Of a DNA stretch of 64,000 nt, positions 17,039-25,257 are shown piece by piece. The first letter of the stretch is position 1, and each line of letters opens with the position of its first letter. The DNA comes from Collinsella sp. GTDB lineage: Bacteria > Actinomycetota > Coriobacteriia > Coriobacteriales > Coriobacteriaceae. The stretch covers positions 73,022-137,021 of the forward strand of contig JAGZUC010000002.1 of NCBI GenBank assembly GCA_018380195.1, given 5' to 3'. Position numbers and translations under genes: made by a program. Under the pieces are notes generated by a model. That model saw only the letters and a program-made list of their open reading frames with translations, was not told the DNA's origin and did no database searches.

Positions 17039-17935
17039 CTAGATATGCTGACGAATCGCGTCGATATAGGCCCGACCGTAGCGCGTAAGCGTCGTGTTCT
17101 TGCGCGTGATGATGCCAATCTCCATGTACTCGTCCACGTCGAGCGGAATCGAGATAATGCCGGGGCCGTTGAGCTCGTGGCTGATCACGCCCGAGCATAC
17201 CGTGTAGCCGTTGAGGCCCATGGCCAAATTGAACAACGTCGCACGGTCGCGCACGCGGATATTTTTGCGACGCTCGAACGTCGAGGTCAGCTCCTCGGAA
17301 TAGTAAAACGAGTTGTAGCTGCCCTGCTCGTAGGACAGGAACGGGTAGTCTTCCAGATCCTCGAGCGTCACGCTGGAGCGGTCCGCCAGCGGATGGTCGG
17401 CGCAGACGAAGACATGCGGCGTGGCGCAGAAGAGTCCTTCGAACACGAGCTCGTTGGCCACCAGCATGCGCTCGATGACCTCGCGGTTGTGCTCGGACAG
17501 ATATAGGATGCCCAGCTCGCTTTTCATGTGCGCGACATCCTCGATAATCTCGTGGGTCTGTTCCTCGCGCAGGGTAAAGTCGTAGCGCGCGGCATCGAAC
17601 TCGCGGATCACGTCGACAAACGCGTTGACGGCAAAGGAATAATGCTGGCAGCTCACACTAAAGTGCGGCACCTGCTCGGATGCGCCCTTGTACTTGCCCT
17701 CGAGCAGGTCGGCCTGGTCGAGTACCTGGCGCGCATAGCCCAAGAAGGTCTCGCCTTCCTCGGACACAATGACGCCCTTGTTGGTGCGCTCAAAGATGTG
17801 CACACCCATCTCGTTTTCGAGATCGCGAATCGACGCGGTAATCGAAGGCTGCGACACAAAGAGCCGGCGCGAGGCCTCGGTAATGCTGCCGCATTCGGCA
17901 ACTTTGACGACATATCTGAGCTGCTGGAGCTTCAT
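17039..17935 (-). CDS. LysR-family regulator (CysB/CbbR-like N-terminus)
   Basis: This 298-residue regulator starts MKLQQLRYVVKVAECGSITE at ATG 17935, with AAGGAG a few bases upstream. The HTH is followed by a VFERTNKGV-like wing (here IFERTNKGVIVSEEG) and a LysR substrate-binding domain. It lies 155 bp upstream of the MetE-like gene on the same strand and 10 bp after the HAD phosphatase gene. The T-N11-A palindrome at 16971-16991 suggests it controls the MetE-like gene. Confidence 0.88.
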   Translation of the reverse strand: MKLQQLRYVVKVAECGSITEASRRLFVSQPSITASIRDLENEMGVHIFERTNKGVIVSEEGETFLGYARQVLDQADLLEGKYKGASEQVPHFSVSCQHYSFAVNAFVDVIREFDAARYDFTLREEQTHEIIEDVAHMKSELGILYLSEHNREVIERMLVANELVFEGLFCATPHVFVCADHPLADRSSVTLEDLEDYPFLSYEQGSYNSFYYSEELTSTFERRKNIRVRDRATLFNLAMGLNGYTVCSGVISHELNGPGIISIPLDVDEYMEIGIITRKNTTLTRYGRAYIDAIRQHI

Positions 17936-17945
17936 GGCTGTCTCC

Positions 17946-18854
17946 TTAGCTGTTAGTGAGATTCGCGTCGGCAGTACCCGGCAGGCGCATAAACGGCGGC
18001 ATCTCCCCCGTCGCGGCGCAGGCGGCAATCTGATGCAGGACTCCGGCGACCGCATCATCCACCGCGGCGCCGATATGCCAGCGCGCGGCAGCCGTGACGG
18101 CCTCGTTGGCATTGGCGACTGCAACGGAGTTGGGAACGGCATCGATCATGGGCAGATCGTTATCGGAATCGCCAAATACGGCCACCTCGTCGGGCGTCAG
18201 GCTCAAGGCGCGCGCCAGCTCCAGCGCAGCGCAGCCCTTGTCCCAACCATCCGGAAGGATGTCGAACAGGCGCACTCGGTTGTTGGGAAACACAAGCGAG
18301 AGTTCCGGCACCTCAACGGCAACGCGCTCGCGTAGCTCCGCGAGCTCCTCACGCGAACGGGCACTCCAGATATTCGCCTTAAACACCGGCGCGCCATCGA
18401 CGACGGGACGACACGGGGCCTCTTCGCCTTTGAGCCACGCATTGCCGCCCGACTCCATAGCGCGACGCACACGCTCGGGATTGCTCGTCACGCAATAGGC
18501 ATCGTTGCCCCAAAAGTCATCGCCCAGGCTGTAGACTTTTAGAAATGTATCGTCGGTCTCTTGCTCCAGATAGTCAGCCAAACGCATCAGAGCATCGTTG
18601 TCGATTGCGCGCGAAGCGACTACTTCGCCGTCGACAAACATCACCTGGCCGTTACAGAACGCACCGGTCGAAAAACACTCGGAACGGTTTTTGAACATCC
18701 AGCCCATCGCGGACGGCTGACGACCCGAAACCGGCCCAAAGTGCAGACCCGCCGCCTGCATGGCATGAACACCCTCAATGGCGTAGTCGCTGGCGCCGTC
18801 ATGCCCGGCTGGAATCAGTGTATCGTCCATATCGGTCAGCACAAGTTTAATCAT
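17946..18854 (-). CDS. Cof-type HAD-IIB phosphatase
   Basis: A 302-residue HAD-superfamily hydrolase with the nucleophile motif DMDDTL at residues 8-13 and the later GDSDNDLPMI motif that binds Mg2+. The large C2 cap between them defines the Cof/HAD-IIB group, whose members dephosphorylate sugar phosphates, nucleotides or cofactors such as pyridoxal phosphate. The precise substrate is unknown. GGGGG precedes ATG 18854. The gene is immediately upstream of the LysR gene and probably shares its transcript. Confidence 0.85.
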   Translation of the reverse strand: MIKLVLTDMDDTLIPAGHDGASDYAIEGVHAMQAAGLHFGPVSGRQPSAMGWMFKNRSECFSTGAFCNGQVMFVDGEVVASRAIDNDALMRLADYLEQETDDTFLKVYSLGDDFWGNDAYCVTSNPERVRRAMESGGNAWLKGEEAPCRPVVDGAPVFKANIWSARSREELAELRERVAVEVPELSLVFPNNRVRLFDILPDGWDKGCAALELARALSLTPDEVAVFGDSDNDLPMIDAVPNSVAVANANEAVTAAARWHIGAAVDDAVAGVLHQIAACAATGEMPPFMRLPGTADANLTNS

Positions 18855-18891
18855 AAGGCCCCCATTCGTATCGGTCCTACCTATTGTAACG

Positions 18892-18926
18892 ACCTGCCAA
18901 AATAAACCTGTCCCTTTTTGGCAGGT
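18892..18926. repeat. 35-bp palindromic repeat, family B copy 1
   Basis: ACCTGCCAAAA (18892-18902) and TTTTGGCAGGT (18916-18926) enclose TAAACCTGTCCCT. A copy with one arm mismatch lies at 34922-34956. It separates the phosphatase promoter region from the TPP riboswitch. Confidence 0.75.
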
Positions 18927-18952
18927 GCGCTAGTATAGGGAACAACAGATTC

Positions 18953-19047
18953 GATGCGGGAGTGCCGGCGGTGCAAACCACAAGGCTGAGAGGGCATGGG
19001 GCCCAATCCTTTGAACCTGTCAGTTAATGCTGGCGTAGGGAGCATGC
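18953..19047 (+). promoter_or_regulatory. TPP (THI-element) riboswitch
   Basis: The conserved core is present in order: CTGAGAGG, CCTTTGAACCTG, GTTAATGCTGGCGTAGGGA, closed by a GATGC/GCATGC outer stem. This RNA binds thiamine pyrophosphate. An intrinsic terminator follows at 19058 and the ribosome binding site of thiM comes after it, so high TPP probably causes premature termination. Confidence 0.95.
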
Positions 19048-19057
19048 CGCCTTTACA

Positions 19058-19088
19058 GGGGCGCTGTCTATGCACAGCGCCCCTTTTC
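19058..19088 (+). terminator. Expression-platform terminator of the TPP riboswitch
   Basis: GGGGCGCTGT (19058-19067) pairs with ACAGCGCCCC (19074-19083), followed by TTTTC, directly between the aptamer and the thiM start. Confidence 0.9.
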
Positions 19089-19109
19089 TATGCCAAGGAG
19101 GCATGTGCA

Positions 19110-19949
19110 GTGATTGATTCGGAACAGCTTAAGCAACATATGGTCAAGGCCGTAGAGGAAATTCGCGCCACCAATCCGATGGCCGGCTCCATCACCAACA
19201 CGGTGACGATCGACTTTGTCGCCAACGCACAGCTCGCCGTGGGCGGATCGGCCGCCATGGTCTATCTGCCCGACGAGGGCGAAGCGCTCGTTGCCGGCGG
19301 CGGCGCCATCTATCTCAACATGGGCACGCTCTTCCCTATCTACGAGCAGACGATTCCCCGCGCGGCGAAGGCGGCACACGACGCCGGCAAGCCCTGGGTG
19401 CTCGATCCGGTGGGCCTGGGTATCGGCAGCCTGCGCACCCAGCTGGTAAACGAGCTCAAGCAGTACAAGCCCGCCATCGTGCGCGGCAACGCCTCCGAGA
19501 TTATCGCACTCGCCGGCCTGTGGGGTCTTGAGGGCGAGGCGGCTGATCTGAGCCGCGTGCGTGGTGTCGATACCACCGACACGGTCGACGCCGCCCGCGA
19601 TGCCGCCGTGGCGCTCGCTCGCCACACCGGTGGCGCCGTTGTGGTCTCGGGCGAAGTCGACCTAATCACCGACGGCACGACGGTGGCCAAGTCTCACGGC
19701 GGCAGCCCGCTCATGTCCAAGATCACCGGCTGCGGCTGCTCGCAGGGCGGCGTGCTGGCCGTGTATGCCTGCGCCGCCGACCCGTTTACGGCAGCCGTCT
19801 GCGGCACCGCCGTCTACAACGTGGCCGGCACGCGTGCCGCCGCTGTCGCCGACGCCCCGGCAAGCTTTAAGGTCGCCTTTATCGACGAGCTCTACCGCGC
19901 AACCGCCCAAGACATCGCCGATAACCGACTCGAGCTCGAGGAGGCATAG
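19110..19949 (+). CDS. thiM: Hydroxyethylthiazole kinase
   Basis: The 279-residue ThiM phosphorylates the thiazole alcohol so that it can be joined to the pyrimidine part of thiamine. The ribokinase-like fold is recognisable from NPMAGSITNTVTIDF near the start, GNASEI in the middle and the catalytic GCGCSQGG loop (SKITGCGCSQGGVLA). GTG 19110 is chosen as start because AAGGAGG lies 8 bases upstream; ATG 19103 is out of frame. It is the first gene of a three-gene operon under a TPP riboswitch. Confidence 0.93.
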   Translation: MIDSEQLKQHMVKAVEEIRATNPMAGSITNTVTIDFVANAQLAVGGSAAMVYLPDEGEALVAGGGAIYLNMGTLFPIYEQTIPRAAKAAHDAGKPWVLDPVGLGIGSLRTQLVNELKQYKPAIVRGNASEIIALAGLWGLEGEAADLSRVRGVDTTDTVDAARDAAVALARHTGGAVVVSGEVDLITDGTTVAKSHGGSPLMSKITGCGCSQGGVLAVYACAADPFTAAVCGTAVYNVAGTRAAAVADAPASFKVAFIDELYRATAQDIADNRLELEEA

Positions 19950-19952
19950 GCC

Positions 19953-20294
19953 ATGTCCGAGCCCGCAACCAATGCCGGCATGAACACGCTCGTCGCCGTG
20001 GCCATCGCCCCGTGCGGCACCGGCGATGAGCTATCCGCCGAGGTCGCCGAGGTCGTGCGTGTCATTCGCGAGAGCGGCCTGCCCAACCGCACCACCTCCA
20101 TGTTCACCGAGATCGAGGGCGACTGGGACGAGGTCATGCAGGTCGTGCGCGACGCAACCTTTGTGTTGGCGAGCAAGGGCATCCGCACCGAAGTCGTGCT
20201 CAAAGCCGATATTCGACCCGGATTTACCGACACCATGACCGGCAAACTCGAGCGCATGGAAGCACAGATCAAAAAGCAGGAGGAAGCACGATGA
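19953..20294 (+). CDS. Thiamine-binding family protein (MTH1187/YkoF-like)
   Basis: This 113-residue protein belongs to the small ferredoxin-fold family once called DUF77. Recognisable stretches are VAIAPCGTG, NRTTSMFTEIEGDWDEVMQVV and GIRTEVVLKADIRPG. Family members bind thiamine or related pyrimidines. Its place between thiM and thiE, 3 bp after the first and overlapping the second by 4 bp, under a TPP riboswitch, supports a role in thiamine or precursor handling. It has no catalytic motif. Confidence 0.87.
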   Translation: MSEPATNAGMNTLVAVAIAPCGTGDELSAEVAEVVRVIRESGLPNRTTSMFTEIEGDWDEVMQVVRDATFVLASKGIRTEVVLKADIRPGFTDTMTGKLERMEAQIKKQEEAR

Positions 20295-20986
20295 GCATCC
20301 GCGACAACCTTGATATCTCGGCCTATCTGGTACTCGGCCCCGAAAACACGCTCGGGCGCCCCGTGGGCGATGTGGTGGCCCAGGCGCTCGACGCCGGCTT
20401 TACCTGCATCCAGGTGCGCTCCAAGGTGGCAAGCGCCCGCGAGATCATTGCGCTGACCGGCGACGCCGCGCAGGCAATCGCTCAGGCCGGCAAGACCGGT
20501 CAGGTCGCCTTGCTGATCGACGACCGTCTGGACTGTGTGCTTGCCGCGCGCGAGCAGGGTATTGCTGTCGACGGCGTGCACGTGGGCCAAAGCGATATTC
20601 CCGTCGAGGTCTGTCGCAAGTTGCTGGGCCCCGACGCCATCGTGGGCCTTTCGGCCCGTTGCGAGGAGATGCTCAAGTACGTCAAGACCGCCGATATGAG
20701 TTTGGTCGACTACCTTGGCATCGGCCCACTCCACGAGACCGAGACCAAGCGCGACTGCGGACGCGCGGCCGACGGCTCTATCATCACCAAGAGCTTTGAG
20801 GACCTGGCCGCGCTCCATGCGGCAAGCCCCGTGCCCATCGTGGTGGGCGGCGGCGTCAAGACGGCCGACCTTCCGCAGCTCAAGGCTACCGGCGTCGACG
20901 GCTTCTTTGTGGTGAGTGCCGTCTGCAGCGCCGATGACCCCTACGCCGCGGCCAAGGAGCTCGTAGACACCTGGCAGCAGGCATAG
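20291..20986 (+). CDS. thiE: Thiamine-phosphate synthase
   Basis: The 231-residue TIM-barrel enzyme couples hydroxymethylpyrimidine diphosphate to thiazole phosphate, giving thiamine monophosphate. Characteristic segments include CIQVRSK, LIDDRLD, DGVHVGQSDIP, YLGIGPLHETETK and VVGGGVK. Its ATG overlaps the preceding stop (ATGA), so translation is coupled. With thiM it forms a thiazole-salvage and joining module; the pyrimidine kinase ThiD is not in the window. Confidence 0.93.
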   Translation: MSIRDNLDISAYLVLGPENTLGRPVGDVVAQALDAGFTCIQVRSKVASAREIIALTGDAAQAIAQAGKTGQVALLIDDRLDCVLAAREQGIAVDGVHVGQSDIPVEVCRKLLGPDAIVGLSARCEEMLKYVKTADMSLVDYLGIGPLHETETKRDCGRAADGSIITKSFEDLAALHAASPVPIVVGGGVKTADLPQLKATGVDGFFVVSAVCSADDPYAAAKELVDTWQQA

Positions 20987-21036
20987 GCATAAGCCGAGCA
21001 GTTGCTCCGCGGCCCCATAACTTCAGCAATGGAAAA

Positions 21037-21070
21037 CGCATCCCAGTTTGGACGTCCATTCTGGGATGCG
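21037..21070. terminator. Bidirectional terminator after thi operon
   Basis: CGCATCCCAG (21037-21046) pairs perfectly with CTGGGATGCG (21061-21070), flanked by AAAA and CTTTCC, between convergent transcripts. Confidence 0.85.
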
Positions 21071-21098
21071 CTTTCCGCTGAGCACGCGGCAGTTTGCC

Positions 21099-21968
21099 CT
21101 ACTCTGCCAGATATGCCTCCAGTGCCGGCAAGGTCGCCTCCGCATCGCGGCGACCAATCTGGTAGATGCGTTCAAGTTCATCGGGCTCGCGACACAGCGA
21201 CGGCACCTTCACCGATTCGCTCGGCCGCACCACAAAGATCTCGCCGGCAGCCTCGCGACGTGCCAGGTCATCGAGCGTGGTATTGTAGACCTCATGCCGA
21301 TGCTCAAGCGCTGCGACAAACTCCGGATAGTGACGGAACACGCGTCGCAGCATGGGCATCACGCTGTTGGGCTGCTTCACAAAGCCCGCTGGCTGCGTGA
21401 GTACCACGATATTGCGGTCATACCCCTGCGCAAACAGCCATGCGCTGGGAATAGAATCAGCCACGCCACCATCCAGATACTTATGCCCGTCAATAGCAAC
21501 GGGACGCGTCGCCACGGGAATTGCCGACGACGCCCGGATCCACTCGATATCGCGCTCGTCGCCATACGGCAGATCGTGATAGACGGCCTTGCCCGTCTCG
21601 ATATCGGTACACACGCACGTAAACCGCATGGGGCAGGCGCGATATGTCTCCAAATCGATGGGATCGCGCTCGATGGGCACCTCGTGATAGGCAAAATCGG
21701 CATTGAACATGTCGCCGGTTCGCAACCAGCTCGTCACGCTCGCATAGCGCTTATCGGCACAATAGGCTTTGTTGTAGCGAATGGCGCGGCCGATCTGGCG
21801 CGATTTAAAGTTGTAGCCAAACGCCGCGCCCGCCGAGACACCCACCATATGGTCGCAAGTCAAACCGTGCTCCATCCAAACGTCGAGCACGCCCGCCGTA
21901 TACATACCGCGGTAGCCGCCTCCCTCGAGCGCAAGCCCCACCGTGTGTGATGTCTCCGGCTGTGTCAT
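21099..21968 (-). CDS. Patatin-like phospholipase
   Basis: A 289-residue acyl hydrolase with the patatin catalytic dyad: Ser45 in GVSAG and Asp166 in LDGGVAD, preceded by the oxyanion loop GGGYRGMYTAGVLD. It resembles the YjjU group and probably hydrolyses membrane lipids or acyl esters. There is no signal peptide. GGAG lies 8 bases before ATG 21968. It stands alone. Confidence 0.88.
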   Translation of the reverse strand: MTQPETSHTVGLALEGGGYRGMYTAGVLDVWMEHGLTCDHMVGVSAGAAFGYNFKSRQIGRAIRYNKAYCADKRYASVTSWLRTGDMFNADFAYHEVPIERDPIDLETYRACPMRFTCVCTDIETGKAVYHDLPYGDERDIEWIRASSAIPVATRPVAIDGHKYLDGGVADSIPSAWLFAQGYDRNIVVLTQPAGFVKQPNSVMPMLRRVFRHYPEFVAALEHRHEVYNTTLDDLARREAAGEIFVVRPSESVKVPSLCREPDELERIYQIGRRDAEATLPALEAYLAE

Positions 21969-22180
21969 GCAACCATCTCCGTTCCCATGCTTTTGAACTC
22001 AACAAGTATATCTGTCAACGTATGCCGTCAAAAACGTGTTTATAAGCATTTATCGAACGTTTCCCAATGCATTCCCCATGCCGTACCGCAATGCCCCTAG
22101 ATGGCCTTAGGCATGAACGCCCTTAAGAACGTTGCGGGATAAACATCGCCCGCACCATGCCGACGTCATCGCACGCAACG

Positions 22181-22194
22181 TGAGATAATTCTCA
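22181..22194 (+). promoter_or_regulatory. Possible operator/-10 region for flavodoxin-type reductase
   Basis: TGAGA-TAAT-TCTCA is a short dyad about 35 bp upstream of the start that includes the -10-like GATAAT. The 255-bp intergenic space otherwise shows nothing recognisable. Confidence 0.3.
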
Positions 22195-22226
22195 GCAGAA
22201 TTCACCGATAGCAGAGGGAGTTTGTG

Positions 22227-22850
22227 ATGAAGGTTCTTTTAGTCAACGGTAGCCCCAAGGCAAACGGCAACACTGCCCGCGCACTCGCCGAGATCGCAGA
22301 GCAGCTCAATGCCGAAGGCATTGATACCGAGGTGTTTCAGCTAGGCGCCAAGCCCATTCGCGATTGCATCGGTTGCGGTCAGTGCGGCAAGCTTGGCGGA
22401 CGCTGCACCTTTGACGACGACGTGGTGAACGAGCTCATCGCTGCCGCCGAGCAGGCAGACGGCTTTGTCTTTGGCTCGCCCGTCTACTACGCGCATCCCA
22501 GCGGACGCATCCTTTCGGCCCTCGATCGCGCCTTCTATGCCGGCAGCAAGGCCTTTGCACACAAGCCGGGCGCTGCCGTCGCTGTCGCCCGTCGCGGCGG
22601 CACGTCAACGACCTTCGACGTACTCAACAAGTACTTCACCATCAACCAGATGCCCGTGGTTGCCTCCACGTACTGGAACAACGTGTTTGGCGCCATGCCG
22701 GGCGAGGCCGCCCAAGACGCCGAGGGCCTGGCCACCATGCGCAACATCGGCAAGAACATGGCCTGGCTCCTGCATTGTATCGAGGCAGGACAGGCCGCCG
22801 GCATCGAAGCCCCCGAAGCCGATCGCGAGCGCACCAACTTTATCAGGTAG
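22227..22850 (+). CDS. Flavodoxin-fold NAD(P)H-dependent oxidoreductase
   Basis: A 207-residue FMN-binding reductase. NGSPKANGNTARAL near the N-terminus binds the FMN phosphate, CIGCGQCGK is the iron-sulfur-flavoprotein-like Cys pair region, and VFGSPVYYAHPSG is the second flavin loop. The cysteine-rich stretch suggests an iron-sulfur flavoprotein relative, though spacing for a full cluster is not certain. It may reduce quinones, nitro compounds or disulfides. AGAGGGAG favours ATG 22227 over the adjacent GTG 22224. It is followed after 14 bp by an ArsC-like gene, probably co-transcribed. Confidence 0.85.
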   Translation: MKVLLVNGSPKANGNTARALAEIAEQLNAEGIDTEVFQLGAKPIRDCIGCGQCGKLGGRCTFDDDVVNELIAAAEQADGFVFGSPVYYAHPSGRILSALDRAFYAGSKAFAHKPGAAVAVARRGGTSTTFDVLNKYFTINQMPVVASTYWNNVFGAMPGEAAQDAEGLATMRNIGKNMAWLLHCIEAGQAAGIEAPEADRERTNFIR

Positions 22851-22864
22851 AACGGCGGAACAAA

Positions 22865-23203
22865 ATGATTCAGATTTTTGGCACCAAGAAGTCCTTCGAC
22901 ACCAAGAAGGCGCAGCGTTATTTTAAGGAGCGCCGCATTAAGGTGCAGTTTATTGACCTTAAGGAAAAGGAGATGAGCAAGGGCGAGCTCACGAGCGTGA
23001 TGCAGGCGGTCGGCGGTATCGACAAGCTGCTCAACCCCAAGGCCAAGGACGAGGAGACGCGCGCGCTCATTCAGCATCTCACCCCCAGTCAGCGCTTCGA
23101 CAAGCTGCTCGAGAACCAGCAGGTCTTGGCCGAGCCCATCGTGCGCAACGGCAAAAAGGCCACCGTCGGTTATTGCCCCGATGTATGGGGAGCCTGGGAG
23201 TAG
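22865..23203 (+). CDS. ArsC/Spx-like protein with Ser in place of the active Cys
   Basis: This 112-residue thioredoxin-fold protein follows the ArsC/Spx plan (FGTKKSFDTKKAQRYF, then KVQFIDLKEKEMSKGEL, and PIVRNGKKATVGY). The position normally held by the redox Cys of the C-x-x-x-x-K motif is Ser10, and the only Cys is near the C-terminus. Arsenate reductase chemistry is therefore unlikely. A regulatory or glutaredoxin-like role is possible. It follows the flavodoxin-type reductase gene closely. Confidence 0.8.
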   Translation: MIQIFGTKKSFDTKKAQRYFKERRIKVQFIDLKEKEMSKGELTSVMQAVGGIDKLLNPKAKDEETRALIQHLTPSQRFDKLLENQQVLAEPIVRNGKKATVGYCPDVWGAWE

Positions 23204-23289
23204 CTTGTGTTATTTGCCGGCGCGTGGGTATAAGAGCAGGCGTTTGGCATAAGATTCAACTGTAAGCCATGTCTAACAAAGGAGGGCAC

Positions 23290-24420
23290 ATGCCCAACAA
23301 ACCCGTGAAGATCATCATGCTTACCGGATACCTCGGTGCCGGCAAGACCACGCTGCTCAACCACATCCTCGCTAACGACGGCGGCATCCGCGCCGCCGTG
23401 ATCGTCAACGATATCGGCGAGATCAACGTCGACGCCAGCCTTATCGCCGACGGCGGCCTTTCCGAGACCGATGACCTCATCCCGCTCACCAACGGCTGCA
23501 TCTGCTGCACGCTTTCGGACGACCTGGCCAACCAGCTGCAGGGCATCGCCGATTCGGGCAACTTCGACTACATCATCATCGAGGCATCGGGCATTTGCGA
23601 GCCTATCCCCATCGCCTACACCATCTCGAGCTTCTGCGACGAGGCCAAGGTGGGCGGCGAGCCCAAGCTCGCGCTCGACAACATCGTGGCCGTGGTCGAT
23701 TGCGCCCGCATGTACGACGAGTTCAACGGCGGTCGCGACCTGCTGGCCGAGGATATCGACGAGGACGACATCGAAAGCCTGCTCATCCAGCAGATCGAAT
23801 TCTGCTCCACGCTGATCCTCAACAAGACCGATACCGTGACGCCCGAGCAGATCGCCGAGCTCAAGGCCATCGTGCGCAGCCTGCAGAAGGACGCCGTGAT
23901 TGTCGAGGCCCAAAACGGCGAGGTCCCCATGGAGGAGCTGCTCGACACCGACCGCTTCGACTTTATGCGCGCCTACAACTCCGCCGCCTGGATCGAGGCC
24001 ATGGAGCATCCCGAGGAGCACGACGACCCCGAGGTGCTCGAGTACGACATCGAGACCTTTGTGTACTCGCGCCGCAAGCCGTTTGACCTGCAGAAGTTCA
24101 CCAATTTTGTTGAGCAGGAGTGGCCCGACGAGGTCATCCGCGTCAAGGGTCCGCTGTGGCAGACCGGCGATCCGGACATGTGCTACATGTTTGAGCAGGC
24201 CGGCCACCAGATGCGCCTGATGGAGAACGGCCTGTTTGTCGATTCGGCGCCCGAGGGCGAGAAGCAGAAGATCATCGACGAGAACCCCGAAATCATGCAG
24301 ATTTGGGACGACGAGACGGGAGACCGCATGACAAGCCTGTGCATCATCGGCCGTCACATGGACAAGGACGCGCTCATCGCCTCCCTCGATGCCTGCCTGA
24401 CCGACTGGCACCGCGCCTAG
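23290..24420 (+). CDS. COG0523 (CobW/YjiA-type) GTPase
   Basis: The 376-residue G3E GTPase has Walker A GYLGAGKTT (13-21), the metal-binding CxCC motif at 70-73 (NGCICC), and NKTD for guanine recognition. The C-terminal CobW domain follows. Such proteins are metal chaperones or insertases for zinc, cobalt or iron enzymes. The start is ATG 23290, directly after AGGAGG with a 4-base gap; ATG 23269 lies before this site. No metal-regulator site was recognised upstream, so the metal is unassigned. Confidence 0.9.
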   Translation: MPNKPVKIIMLTGYLGAGKTTLLNHILANDGGIRAAVIVNDIGEINVDASLIADGGLSETDDLIPLTNGCICCTLSDDLANQLQGIADSGNFDYIIIEASGICEPIPIAYTISSFCDEAKVGGEPKLALDNIVAVVDCARMYDEFNGGRDLLAEDIDEDDIESLLIQQIEFCSTLILNKTDTVTPEQIAELKAIVRSLQKDAVIVEAQNGEVPMEELLDTDRFDFMRAYNSAAWIEAMEHPEEHDDPEVLEYDIETFVYSRRKPFDLQKFTNFVEQEWPDEVIRVKGPLWQTGDPDMCYMFEQAGHQMRLMENGLFVDSAPEGEKQKIIDENPEIMQIWDDETGDRMTSLCIIGRHMDKDALIASLDACLTDWHRA

Positions 24421-24458
24421 GTTTATTCAAGCGGGCATTTTCCGCCTACGTAGCCGCC

Positions 24459-24493
24459 AAACCACCACGAAGGTGCTCTTCGTGGTGGTTTTT
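24459..24493 (+). terminator. Strong intrinsic terminator
   Basis: AAACCACCACGAAG (24459-24472) pairs with CTTCGTGGTGGTTT (24478-24491), followed by TT. It ends the COG0523 gene. Confidence 0.9.
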
Positions 24494-24514
24494 CGTTCTG
24501 AGCCAAGGAGATTC

Positions 24515-25114
24515 ATGTTCAACATTGTGCTGTATGCGCCCGAGATTCCGGCCAATACGGGCAATATCGGCCGCACCTGCGTGGTTGCCGGCGCCCGCCT
24601 GCATCTGGTGGAGCCGCTGGGGTTTTCACTCGACGACAAGACAGTACGTCGCGCCGGCCTGGGCTACTGGCAAAACTTGGACGTGACCACCTATGCCGGC
24701 TGGGAGGATTTCCTTGCGCGCAACGGTCTCTCCCCTGCCGACGAACGCCTGCATCTGCTGACCAAAAAGGCACGCCGCACCTATGCGCAGAGTACCTACC
24801 GCGATGGTGACTACTTGGTCTTTGGCAGCGAGAGCTCGGGCATTCCCGAGCCACTGCTTGCCGTGGCGCCCGAGCGCTGCGAGCGCATCCCGATGCTGCG
24901 CGATTGCGACTCACTCGATAACGCCGAGGCTTGGGAAGCTCACGAGGAATCGCTGGGGCATACCGAGGACAGCCACGAGACCATCCTTCAACAGGACATC
25001 TGCGGCAACTTCGTTAACCCCGACGACTACCGCATCAGCGCGCTCAACCTCTCCAACAGCGCCGCCATCGTCCTCTACGAGGCCCTACGCCAGGCAGGCT
25101 TTCCGGGAATGTGA
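24515..25114 (+). CDS. trmL: tRNA (cytidine/uridine-34 2'-O)-methyltransferase, TrmL-like
   Basis: A 199-residue SPOUT methyltransferase with the TrmL features NIVLYAPEIPANTGNIGRTC at the N-terminus, LVEPLGF, VFGSESSGIPE, and the terminal knot SALNLSNSAAIVLYEALRQ. It methylates the ribose of the wobble nucleotide in tRNA-Leu. Compared with typical TrmL, about 35 extra acidic residues (after RIPML, up to GNFVNPDDYR) are inserted just before the knot helix. AAGGAG precedes ATG 24515. The stop codon TGA is contributed by a 33-bp palindromic repeat. Confidence 0.88.
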   Translation: MFNIVLYAPEIPANTGNIGRTCVVAGARLHLVEPLGFSLDDKTVRRAGLGYWQNLDVTTYAGWEDFLARNGLSPADERLHLLTKKARRTYAQSTYRDGDYLVFGSESSGIPEPLLAVAPERCERIPMLRDCDSLDNAEAWEAHEESLGHTEDSHETILQQDICGNFVNPDDYRISALNLSNSAAIVLYEALRQAGFPGM

Positions 25115-25140
25115 CAAAGGGACTATCCTTTTGCCACATT
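25108..25140. repeat. 33-bp palindromic repeat, family A copy 1
   Basis: Consensus arms AATGTGACAAAGGGA and TCCCTTTGTCACATT around CTG; this copy has the right arm TCCTTTTGCCACATT. It overlaps the trmL stop codon: bases 5-7 of the element (25112-25114) are the TGA. Confidence 0.8.
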
Positions 25141-25209
25141 CGAGCGCCACGTCGATGGCACACACGCCTAATTGATGCTCTAGATAAAGGCCCTCACTTT
25201 TAATCAGAA

Positions 25210-25233
25210 TTAACTAAAGTAAAATGAAGTTAA
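25210..25233. promoter_or_regulatory. Dyad upstream of the broken ATPase gene
   Basis: TTAACT and AGTTAA flank 12 A-rich bases about 25 bp before the GTG start. This AT-rich patch is the only likely promoter or operator in the space after trmL. Confidence 0.35.
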
Positions 25234-25257
25234 ACGGCGGTGTGAAAGGAGAGCCGT

